DNA from: Rhizobium sp. CIAT894
GTDB taxonomy: Bacteria; Pseudomonadota; Alphaproteobacteria; Rhizobiales; Rhizobiaceae
Reading direction: 5' to 3'
Length of the DNA: 64,000 bases
Assembly (NCBI RefSeq): GCF_000172795.2
Contig: NZ_CP020947.1
Location: 499,001 to 563,000 of the forward strand
Part shown: piece by piece, positions 34,155 to 41,569 of the stretch
How the letters are laid out: each line of letters opens with the position of its first letter
Position numbering within the stretch: position 1 is the first letter of the stretch
Made by a program: the position numbers and the translations under genes
Notes under the pieces: model-generated
The model's input: the letters and a program-made list of their open reading frames with translations, nothing else
Database searches by the model: none
Told to the model about the DNA's origin: nothing

Positions 34155-35708
34155 TCAGACGCCGATCGCTTCGCTGAGCACTTCCTCATGCGTCGCCGCG
34201 TGGAAATCATGGCTCGCGACGATCCTGCCGCCGCGGAAGACGTGCAGCCGGTCGGCCAGTTCGTAGACCTCCGGCAGGTAGGAGGAGATCAGGATGATGC
34301 CGGCGCCCTCCTTCAACAGCTTGGCGAACAGCCGGTAGATTTCCGCCTTGGTGCCGACGTCGACGCCGACTGTGGGTTCGTCGAAGATGAACAGCCGCGC
34401 GCCGTGGCTCAGCCATTTGCCGATGACGATCTTCTGCTGGTTGCCGCCCGACATGCTGGAGGCCGGAACGCGCCGGCTCGGCGTCTTGATGCTGAGATCG
34501 CGGATCTGCCGGTCGGCATTCGCCGATTCCCGCGTGTGGTTGATGACGGGGCCATGGCTCAGCCGCCCGAAGACCGGCAGATTGATGTTGAGACCGATCG
34601 GCAGGTTGAGGCAGAGCCCCTGGTCGCGCCGGCTTTCCGGCGCCAGCGCAATGCCGAGCTCCATCGCGGTGCGTTCGTTGCGGATATCGACGGGCTTGCC
34701 CATCCAGTGGATTTCGCCCGCACTTGTCGGCTGGCGCCCATAGAGCCCCAGCGCGAATTCGCTGCGCCCGGCGCCGATCAGGCCGTAGAGCCCGACGATC
34801 TGTCCTGCTTTGACGCTGAGCGACACATCCTCGAAGCCGGGGCCCGAAAGGCCTCTGACCTCGACGATCGTCTCGCCGATCGCGATCTCTTCCTTGTGGT
34901 AGATCTGTTCGATCGAGCGGTTGATCATCAGCGCGATCAGCTCGGCATCGTTGGTCTCGCCGATCAGCCGCGTGCCGACATGGGTGCCGTCGCGCAGCAC
35001 CGAAACCCGATCGGCCAGCTCGAAGACTTCTTCCATGCGGTGGCTGATATAGACGATGGTGACGCCTTCGCCCTGCAGGCGGCGGATCAGCTTGAAGAGC
35101 TGCGCGGATTCCTGGCGCGTCAGATAGGCGGTGGGTTCGTCGAAGATCAGGAACTGGGTGCCGCGCATGGCCGCACGCGCCGTCGCCACCAGCTGTTGCT
35201 GGCCGATCGTCAGCGAGCTGAGCAGCGCGCCGGCCGGCAGGCCGAAGCCGAGATCGTCGAGCACGGCCTGCGCCATCTTCTCCATCTGCTTCTTGCGCAT
35301 CAGGCCGTAGCGGTTGACCTCGTCGCCCAGAAAGAGGTTGGCGGCGACCGTCAGATGCCGGCAGAGCACGACTTCCTGATGCACGGCATTGATGCCGCGG
35401 GCAATCGCCTCGTTCGGCGTCGACAGCCCGACCGGATGGCCGCACCACAGCACTTCGCCGGCGGTGCGGGTGATGACGCCGGTCAGCAATTTGATCAGGG
35501 TGGATTTGCCGGCGCCGTTTTCACCGACGATGGCGTGGATTTCGCCTGCAAGGAAGGTCAGCGTCGCCGGCTTCAGCGCCTGCACATGACCGTAATTCTT
35601 CTGCAGCCCCTTGAGTTCGAGGATAGGCGATCCGGCAGGAATTCGATTGGCTTCTTTCAGCGTCGCGCTGTCATCGTGGCGATGACTGACCTCTTCCAGT
35701 CCGATCAT
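34155..35708 (-). CDS. CUT2-class sugar ABC transporter ATP-binding protein, duplicated
   Basis: A 517-residue protein with two ATPase domains. The first has Walker A GENGAGKST (about residue 64), signature SLTIGQQQLVATARA and FLIFDEPTAYL. The second has the degenerate nucleotide site GLIGAGRSEFALGLYG, typical of CUT2 ATPases, with signature MSGGNQQKIVIGKWL and LFIFDEPTVGVDVGTKAEIY. RBS GAGGAGAGGTCC lies just before the ATG. It powers uptake with the permease at 33058 and the binding protein at 35819. Closest in build to RbsA/XylG-type ATPases. Confidence 0.93.
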   Translation of the reverse strand: MIGLEEVSHRHDDSATLKEANRIPAGSPILELKGLQKNYGHVQALKPATLTFLAGEIHAIVGENGAGKSTLIKLLTGVITRTAGEVLWCGHPVGLSTPNEAIARGINAVHQEVVLCRHLTVAANLFLGDEVNRYGLMRKKQMEKMAQAVLDDLGFGLPAGALLSSLTIGQQQLVATARAAMRGTQFLIFDEPTAYLTRQESAQLFKLIRRLQGEGVTIVYISHRMEEVFELADRVSVLRDGTHVGTRLIGETNDAELIALMINRSIEQIYHKEEIAIGETIVEVRGLSGPGFEDVSLSVKAGQIVGLYGLIGAGRSEFALGLYGRQPTSAGEIHWMGKPVDIRNERTAMELGIALAPESRRDQGLCLNLPIGLNINLPVFGRLSHGPVINHTRESANADRQIRDLSIKTPSRRVPASSMSGGNQQKIVIGKWLSHGARLFIFDEPTVGVDVGTKAEIYRLFAKLLKEGAGIILISSYLPEVYELADRLHVFRGGRIVASHDFHAATHEEVLSEAIGV

Positions 35709-35818
35709 GGACCTCTCCTCCTTCTTGTCACGTCTGCTCTCCATCCCTTGGTAATCATACCATGGATGGAAAAGGCCGCGCCGGTTTTTGAAGCCGGCGC
35801 GGCTTGGGTCTTGTCGTT

Positions 35819-36808
35819 TTACTTGATCTTCGGGTTCAGCAGCGCGTCGATCTTCGGATCGGCCATATTCGCCTTGGTGACGAGGTTTGCGCCGGTATCG
35901 ACATTGGCTTCGACCTTCTCGCCCTTGGAGACGGCAAGCGCGGTCTTGATGCCGTCATAACCCATGCGATAGGGGTCCTGAACGACGAGGCCGGCAATGG
36001 CGCCGTCCTTGAGGAAGCCGACCGTCTTGTCGTCACTGTCGAAGCCGATGACCTTGATCTTGTCGCCGAGCTTGTTTTCGGCGATCGCCTGGCCGACGCC
36101 CTGCGCCAGGATCAGGTTCGAGGCGAAGACGCCGACGAGCTTCGGGTTGGCGGTGATCAGGTCGGTCATCATGTTGAGGCCGGTCGTTGCCTGGCCGTCG
36201 CCGTACTTGTCGGCAATGACCTTCAGACCCGGATGTTTGGTCTTGACCTGATCCAGGAAGCCTTCACGACGCTGTTCCAGCGAGCCGACGCCGGGAAGGT
36301 TGGTGAGGATGACGATTTCGCCCTCTTCCTTGCCGGTCATGCCCTTGATGGCGGCAGCCAGGCCGTCGGCGGCGATGCGGCCGCCCTGGACGTTGTCGGT
36401 CGTCAGGAACGAGCTGAACGCCTTGGAGTCGGCGGCCGAGTCGATGCCGATGATCGGAACAGACTTGGCGGCTTCATCGATCGGCTTGCCGAGCGCCTTG
36501 AATTCGGTCGGCGAGATGACGACGGCGGCCGGCTTGCCGGCAACGGCGTTTTCCAGAATGCTGATCTGGCCGTTGATGTCGGATTCCGCCTGAGCGCCGA
36601 GTTCCGGCACGTTGACGCCGAGATCCTTGCCGGCCTTGCGGGCGCCGGCCAGAACGATCTGCCAGTAGAAGGACGTGGTGTCCTTGACGATGATCGGGAT
36701 CGTCACGTCGGCGGCAAAGGATGTGACCGGCATCGCCGTGGCGATGACGGCAGCACCCGCGAGCGCGGTAAAGGCGCGGCGCGACAGAAGGGATTTCACG
36801 ATGGTCAT
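35819..36808 (-). CDS. CUT2-class sugar ABC transporter binding protein
   Basis: A 329-residue periplasmic binding protein. The N-terminus MTIVKSLLSRRAFTALAGAA and VIATAMPVTSFA-A is a signal peptide. The mature protein begins DVTIPIIVKDTTSFYWQIVL and has AAVVISPTEFKALGKPIDEA, IGIDSAADSKAFSSFLTTDN and KVIGFDSDDKTVGFLKDGAI. It belongs with ribose/xylose/fucose-type binders. It starts an operon whose promoter region carries a dyad (36873-36888) that recurs before the dehydratase gene. The ligand is not readable; L-fucose or a related 6-deoxy or pentose sugar is proposed from the neighbouring enzymes. Confidence 0.9.
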   Translation of the reverse strand: MTIVKSLLSRRAFTALAGAAVIATAMPVTSFAADVTIPIIVKDTTSFYWQIVLAGARKAGKDLGVNVPELGAQAESDINGQISILENAVAGKPAAVVISPTEFKALGKPIDEAAKSVPIIGIDSAADSKAFSSFLTTDNVQGGRIAADGLAAAIKGMTGKEEGEIVILTNLPGVGSLEQRREGFLDQVKTKHPGLKVIADKYGDGQATTGLNMMTDLITANPKLVGVFASNLILAQGVGQAIAENKLGDKIKVIGFDSDDKTVGFLKDGAIAGLVVQDPYRMGYDGIKTALAVSKGEKVEANVDTGANLVTKANMADPKIDALLNPKIK

Positions 36809-36872
36809 AAGGGTTCTCCTCTCAGGATGCGTTCTCCTCCAATAAACCGGACCGCTGAACGCTGGCGGAGGG

Positions 36873-36893
36873 TTTTTATCGATAAAAAACATT
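36873..36893. promoter_or_regulatory. Putative GntR operator upstream of the sugar ABC operon
   Basis: TTTTTATCGATAAAAA (36873-36888) is a perfect 16-bp palindrome followed by ACATTT. A related sequence at 40204-40224 shares TTTTTATCnAnAAnAAACA. Both are AT-rich islands directly upstream of genes of one sugar locus. Confidence 0.65.
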
Positions 36894-37016
36894 TGCAGGG
36901 AGAAGCTAGCCGAGGCGCAATCAAATTGCAAGAGCGCCGATCCGGCTTTTTTGCTTTGGTAAACTCCCTGCAAGCAACTGATTTTATTTCAATACAACGA
37001 TAACCTAAAATAGGTA

Positions 37017-37463
37017 TCAGCTCAGATCGACCTCATGCGGATGCACGACGCCCTTTTTCAGAATCAGGTTGCCATACAATCGAAACTCGGTGGTCGCGAC
37101 GATATAGGCGGCCTTGCGGGCCATTGCATAAAAGGCAAAACGCTCCACCGGCACGATACGGAAATCGCCGGCGCGCCGGGAAACGATTTCTTGGAACTCG
37201 GCGCAGACTTCCGGCACTGCGCTGGGGTCGCCGACCACCTCCATCCGCCATGCCGTCTCAGGCACGAAAGTGTCGAGCGGCATGTGGGTCAGGATGGCCT
37301 CGGCCATGGCGGTGGCGCTGACGCCGTCGGCGCGAATGACCGGCGGCCCCATCGAGCCCGAAGGGAAATTGGCGTCCGATATGACGATGTCGTCGCCATG
37401 CCCCATGGTCTTCAGCGCATGGAGCAGATCGGGGCCGAGCAGCGGATGAATTCCCTTGAGCAT
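37017..37463 (-). CDS. FucU/RbsD-family mutarotase
   Basis: A 148-residue RbsD/FucU protein: MLKGIHPLLGPDLLHALKTM, GHGDDIVISDANFPSGS, and near the end FAFYAMARKAAYIVATTEFR followed by YGNLILKKGV. The catalytic His (residue 22, in GHGD) and the family spacing are intact. FucU enzymes interconvert the anomers of L-fucose so that the right one reaches the next enzyme. It starts 9 bp after the aldo/keto reductase stop on the same strand. The paralogue at 633-1109 belongs to the fructose locus. I favour the FucU name because of the dehydrogenase/dehydratase context. Confidence 0.87.
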   Translation of the reverse strand: MLKGIHPLLGPDLLHALKTMGHGDDIVISDANFPSGSMGPPVIRADGVSATAMAEAILTHMPLDTFVPETAWRMEVVGDPSAVPEVCAEFQEIVSRRAGDFRIVPVERFAFYAMARKAAYIVATTEFRLYGNLILKKGVVHPHEVDLS

Positions 37464-37472
37464 AGTGTCTCC

Positions 37473-38495
37473 TCAGACTCGGACGGCTTCGGCGCCAAGC
37501 GGCGGCGCGACCAGCGTATAGGGTTCGAATTCGCCGTAGATCGCGTCGGCCAGCCGCGGCTCGACGATTTCAATGTTGCGCGTCAGGCTCGAAGGCTTGG
37601 CGGTGCCGATCAGCACCGATGCGACGATCGGCTCGCGCAGCGGAAACTGCAAGGCGGGGGCGGCGAGCGGCACCCCGTGGCTTTTGGCGATCGCCTCCAT
37701 GGCGCCGACCTTGGCCAGCACGTCGTCGGTTGCCGGCATATAGTCGAAATGCGAGCCCGGCACCGGGCCGGTGGCGAGAATGCCGGAATTGAAGACGCCG
37801 CCGACGACAAGCGACGTGCCCTTCTGCCGGCAGAGCGGCAAAAGTTCGGCAACGGCCGAGCGGTCGAGCAGCGTATAACGGCCGGCGAGCAGGATGCAGT
37901 CGAGGTCGGCGTGGCGCATGACGTCGAGGCAGACCGGCACTTCGTTGACGCCGAGGCCGAAGGCGGAAATCGCGCCTGACGAGCGAAGCTCCTCCAGCGC
38001 CTTCACGCCGGAATCGAGAAACTGCTTCAGGTAGACCGCATTTTTTGCCGCGCCATGTGTATAGCCGCCGAGATCGTGCACGTAGAGAATGTCGATGCGG
38101 TTGAGGCCGAGGCGGGCATAGCTGAACTCGACCGAGCGCATGATGCCGTCATAGGAATAGTCGTAATCGGCATCGAAGGACAGCGGATCGATATAGCCGT
38201 AATTGGGCACGGTGCCGGTCGGCACCGGCCGCAGCAGCCGGCCGACCTTGGTGGAAAGCACGTAGGCGCCATCCGCCTGGTCACGCAGGAAATCGCCGAC
38301 GCGGCGTTCTGCAAGACCCAGCCCATACCAGGGCGCCACGTCGAAATAGCGGATGCCGCTGTCCCAGGCCGCCTGCAGCGTGTCGATCGCCACCTCGCGC
38401 GGGCAGGCGCGGTAAAGACCGCCGAGCGCTGCCGCGCCGAAACTGATTTCGGTCACCTCGAGCCTGGTCTTGCCGATCCGTCTCGTCTTCATCAT
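37473..38495 (-). CDS. Aldo/keto reductase, L-fucose (D-threo-aldose) dehydrogenase type
   Basis: A 340-residue aldo/keto reductase. The opening RRIGKTRLEVTEISFGAAAL and GLYR, DVAPWYGLGLAERRVGDFLR (catalytic Asp and Tyr), KVGRLLRPVP with the active Lys, and IDILYVHDLGGY with the His are intact. Members with this start and the SPE-like tail are annotated as D-threo-aldose 1-dehydrogenase, which oxidises L-fucose to its lactone. Between the FucU-type mutarotase and a UxaA-family dehydratase, it fits step one of non-phosphorylative fucose breakdown. Two ATGs are possible (38495 and 38492). Confidence 0.87.
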   Translation of the reverse strand: MMKTRRIGKTRLEVTEISFGAAALGGLYRACPREVAIDTLQAAWDSGIRYFDVAPWYGLGLAERRVGDFLRDQADGAYVLSTKVGRLLRPVPTGTVPNYGYIDPLSFDADYDYSYDGIMRSVEFSYARLGLNRIDILYVHDLGGYTHGAAKNAVYLKQFLDSGVKALEELRSSGAISAFGLGVNEVPVCLDVMRHADLDCILLAGRYTLLDRSAVAELLPLCRQKGTSLVVGGVFNSGILATGPVPGSHFDYMPATDDVLAKVGAMEAIAKSHGVPLAAPALQFPLREPIVASVLIGTAKPSSLTRNIEIVEPRLADAIYGEFEPYTLVAPPLGAEAVRV

Positions 38496-38583
38496 TCATC
38501 CTCGCGAAGAATTAGAAATTCGCTATCTCAAGCCATCCCGGGAAAGCCGTGAAGGGGTTTCCGGGAAGCGCGTAAAACAAGGA

Positions 38584-40086
38584 TTAGAGCGTTGCGCCCA
38601 GGTGCCACGGCACGAATTCATTGTCGCCGTAGCCGAAGAGTTCGCTCTTGGTCTTCTTGCCCGAGGCCGTGTCGACGATCAGTTCGAAGATCTCGCGGCC
38701 CTTGCCGCTGATCGTCGCGTCACCGGTGGCGATCGTGCCGCAATCGATGTCCATATCCTCTTCCATCGAGGCATAGAGCGCCGAGTTGCTGGAAAGCTTC
38801 AAGGATGGCGCCGGCCGGCAGCCGAAGCAGCTGCCGCGGCCCGTGGTAAAGGCGATCATGTTGGCGCCACCGGCCACCTGGCCGGTCGCCGAAACCGGGT
38901 CGTAACCGGGCGTGTCCATGAAAACGAGGCCGGGGGCGGTGACGCGCTCGGCATAACCATAGACCGCCGTCAGCGGCGAGCGGCCGCCCTTGGCAACCGC
39001 GCCGAGCGACTTTTCCAGGATGGTGGTCAGCCCGCCGCGCTTGTTGCCGGGCGACGGGTTGTTGTCGAGCGAGGCACCGTGCAGGGCGACATAGTTCTCC
39101 CACCAGGCGATTTTCTCGTCGAGCTTCCTGGCCACCTCGTCGCTGACGGCGCGGCTGCGCAGCAGATGTTCCGCACCGTAGATTTCCGAAGTCTCCGACA
39201 GGATCGCCGTGCCCCCGGCCGCTGCCAGGAGATCGGCGGCGACACCCAGCGCCGGATTGGCGGTGATACCGGAAAAGCCGTCCGAGCCGCCGCATTGCAG
39301 GCCGATGATGATCTCGCCGACCGAGATCGGCACGCGCTTCTCTTTGCCGACATCGGCGGCAATCTCGCGCAGCATGCCCATGGCGCGCTCGACCGCGCGG
39401 CGCGAACCGCCGGCATCCTGGATGTTGAAATGCCGCTTGGCGGCGCCGGCACCACTCTGGCCGTACAGCGTCAGCTGGTTGACCTCGCAGCCCAAGCCGA
39501 TCATCAGCACGCCGCCGAAATTCACATGCCTGGTATAGCCGGCGAGCGTGCGATGCAGCACGTTCATGCCGTCGCCGGTCGAGCTCATGCCGCAGCCCTG
39601 GTCGTGCACGATCGGCACGAAACCGTCGATGCCTTCGTAATGCGGCAGAATCGTCCGGTTCGCCTCGTCGGCGATCGCCCGGCAGACCGTGGTGGAACAG
39701 TTCACGCTGGCAATGATGCCGATATAGTTGCGCGTCGCCGCCCGCCCGTCGGCGCGGCGATAGCCCATGAAGCTGCGCGCCTTGTCTTCATCAGTCGCCG
39801 TTTCCGGCGCCGAGTTGGCGGTCGCCGCCAGCCGGTCGTTTTCGAAATGCAGATTGTGGCTGTGCACATGGTCGCCGGCCTTGACCTCGGCCGTGGTGCG
39901 GCCGATCGCCTGGCCGTATTTGACGACGGGGGATCCAAGCGGAATATCTGATATCGCCACCTTGTGGCCGGGGTCGATCTTCTCACGGGCGGCAATGCCG
40001 GCAACCGTGGAGCCCGGCGCGATTGAGCCCGTTGCGACCGCGACATTGTCACCGGCCGACAGGATGATCCAAGGCAGTTTGTCCAA
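38584..40086 (-). CDS. UxaA/GarD-family sugar-acid dehydratase
   Basis: A 500-residue protein of the altronate/galactarate dehydratase family. An N-terminal SAF-type domain (residues about 11-100, AGDNVAVATGSIAPGS to HSHNL) is followed by the large C-terminal domain. That domain has NYIGIIASVNCSTTVCRAIA, HDQGCGMSSTGDGMNVLHRT, IGLGCEVNQL, LQCGGSDGFSGITANPALG and TTGRGSCFGCRPAPSLKLSS. The conserved cysteines are those of the iron-dependent family. Uxa-type proteins occur in the Campylobacter fucose locus together with FucU, so fuconate is a plausible substrate here; altronate or galactarate cannot be excluded. Confidence 0.85.
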   Translation of the reverse strand: MDKLPWIILSAGDNVAVATGSIAPGSTVAGIAAREKIDPGHKVAISDIPLGSPVVKYGQAIGRTTAEVKAGDHVHSHNLHFENDRLAATANSAPETATDEDKARSFMGYRRADGRAATRNYIGIIASVNCSTTVCRAIADEANRTILPHYEGIDGFVPIVHDQGCGMSSTGDGMNVLHRTLAGYTRHVNFGGVLMIGLGCEVNQLTLYGQSGAGAAKRHFNIQDAGGSRRAVERAMGMLREIAADVGKEKRVPISVGEIIIGLQCGGSDGFSGITANPALGVAADLLAAAGGTAILSETSEIYGAEHLLRSRAVSDEVARKLDEKIAWWENYVALHGASLDNNPSPGNKRGGLTTILEKSLGAVAKGGRSPLTAVYGYAERVTAPGLVFMDTPGYDPVSATGQVAGGANMIAFTTGRGSCFGCRPAPSLKLSSNSALYASMEEDMDIDCGTIATGDATISGKGREIFELIVDTASGKKTKSELFGYGDNEFVPWHLGATL

Positions 40087-40203
40087 GTCTCTTCTCCCTG
40101 AAGCATGATGGCGAAAAACCTTAAGCGGTTTTCGGGCGACATCCTGCTCTAACTGTTGAACTCAGAAACGCTCGCTGCATCGGCGAATGCGCATTGATTT
40201 TGT

Positions 40204-40224
40204 TTTTTATCTACAATAAACATT
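40204..40224. promoter_or_regulatory. Putative GntR operator between the dehydratase and GntR genes
   Basis: TTTTTATCTACAATAAACAT with the dyad TTTAT-N5-ATAAA. It matches the site at 36873-36893 in 14 of 17 positions from ATC onwards. It lies about 120 bp upstream of the dehydratase start and 160 bp upstream of the GntR start, between the divergent genes. Confidence 0.65.
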
Positions 40225-40385
40225 TTCAAGTCAACGGGAATATTCATCCTGTGGACGAGGGAGGCAATGAGCCGCAGACGGCTGGAAATACGCTAATGGT
40301 CGTTTGAACAAGCCCCGGTCCGGCGCCGTCCTGCTTCTTGAGCGGCGATGGCGGGTTCTGACACGCGGGCGAAAGCGGGGGTCTG

Positions 40386-41285
40386 ATGGCAAGGCAGAAC
40401 ACGGTCTTCAAGGAAGCCTATAACAGGTATGCCGCGGCGCTCCGCACGGATACCGCGCTGCCTTCGGAGCCGGAGATCGCCGCCCAGCTCGGCGTCAGCC
40501 GCTCGACGGCGCGCGCCATCCTGACGCGGCTCAGCGAAGAAGGCATCATCCGCTGGAACAAACGCCAGAAGACCGTGCTGCGCCAGCCGACCGACCGCGA
40601 CCTCTTTCCCTCCGAAGAAACCGATTCCCTGCATGACATCATCGAGCGCAGTTTCATGCAGCGCATCCTCGCCGACGATGCCGCCCCCGGCATGCAGATC
40701 AACGAGCTGGAGCTTGCCCGCGAGATCGGCACCGGCACGACGAGCGTGCGCGAATTCCTGATCCGCTTCTCCCGCTTCGGCCTGATCGAGAAACGGCCGA
40801 ACAGCCACTGGACGCTCAAAGGCTTTACCCGCGAATTCGCCCTCGAACTGGCCGATGTGCGCGAGATGTTCGAGCTGCACTCGGCCGCCGAATTCGGCCG
40901 GCTTCCCAAAGGCCATCAGGCCTGGACCGATCTTGCCGCCATCCGCGACGACCATCACGCCATGCTTGCCGACATCAACCAGCGCTTCCGGGATTTCTCC
41001 GTCCTCGACGAACGCTTTCACCTGCTGATCCACCGCGCCTCGAAAAACCGCTTCATCGCCGATTTCTACGATGCGATCGCCATCGTCTTCCACTATCACT
41101 ACCAGTGGAACAAGACCGCCGCCCGCGAGCGCAACGAGCGCGCCATCCACGAACATCTGGATTATATCGCCGCCCTTGAATCCGGCGACCAGCCCGCGAT
41201 CGAGAAAGCCTGCCGCGCGCATCTGCACTCCGCCCGCCAGACCCTGCTGCAATCCCTGCCGCAGATGACGAGCGAGAGCGGCTGA
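40386..41285 (+). CDS. GntR-family regulator with two winged-helix units
   Basis: A 299-residue regulator, some 60 longer than most FadR-type proteins. Residues about 20-66 form a first winged helix (TALPSEPEIAAQLGVSRSTA, RAILTRLSEEGIIRW). Residues about 87-152 form a second (FMQRILADDAAPGMQINELE, LAREIGTGTTSVREFLIRFS, FGLIEKRPNSHWTLKG). The C-terminal FCD-like all-helical ligand domain follows (VREMFELHSAAEF, HHAMLADINQRFRDFSVLDE with metal-binding-type His/Asp, HEHLDYIAALESGD). It diverges from the dehydratase gene and probably represses the whole sugar locus, lifting in the presence of a sugar-acid intermediate. Confidence 0.85.
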   Translation: MARQNTVFKEAYNRYAAALRTDTALPSEPEIAAQLGVSRSTARAILTRLSEEGIIRWNKRQKTVLRQPTDRDLFPSEETDSLHDIIERSFMQRILADDAAPGMQINELELAREIGTGTTSVREFLIRFSRFGLIEKRPNSHWTLKGFTREFALELADVREMFELHSAAEFGRLPKGHQAWTDLAAIRDDHHAMLADINQRFRDFSVLDERFHLLIHRASKNRFIADFYDAIAIVFHYHYQWNKTAARERNERAIHEHLDYIAALESGDQPAIEKACRAHLHSARQTLLQSLPQMTSESG

Positions 41286-41319
41286 GCGTAAGTGGAGGGT
41301 GACGAAAGGTCGCGCCGTG

Positions 41320-41375
41320 TGGCCCCCTCATCCGACCCTGCGGGCCACCTTCTCCCCGCTGGGGAGAAGAGGGGA
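41320..41375. repeat. RIME-like palindromic repeat
   Basis: GGCCCCCTCATCCGACCCTG then CGGGCCACCTTCTCCCCGCT and GGGGAGAAGAGGGGAG. It forms an inverted pair with the copy at 41455-41515. Confidence 0.87.
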
Positions 41376-41454
41376 GATGCCGCTTCGCCTGGGGCTCCAT
41401 TGAATGGAGTGCTCGGAAGAAGCGGGTCCGGTTGGGCAGTGTCGGCGCATCGTG

Positions 41455-41515
41455 CTCCCCTCTTCTCCCCATCGGGGAGAAGGTGCCCGTAGGGCGGATG
41501 AGGGGGCCGCACGGC
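41455..41515. repeat. RIME-like palindromic repeat
   Basis: CTCCCCTCTTCTCCCCATCG, GGGAGAAGGTGCCCGTAGGG and CGGATGAGGGGGCCGCACGG. Inverted relative to 41320-41375. Confidence 0.88.
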
Positions 41516-41569
41516 ACAACGCAAACCGCCATCATGAAACCTTCTGCCCCATAAGCCGTTATTGTGCTT

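Noticed and set aside
34149..35960. Plus-strand open frame of about 600 codons opposite the sugar ATPase
   Set aside because: It mirrors the codon bias of the ATPase gene on the other strand, has no start signal and no recognisable fold. The minus-strand protein has all ABC motifs.
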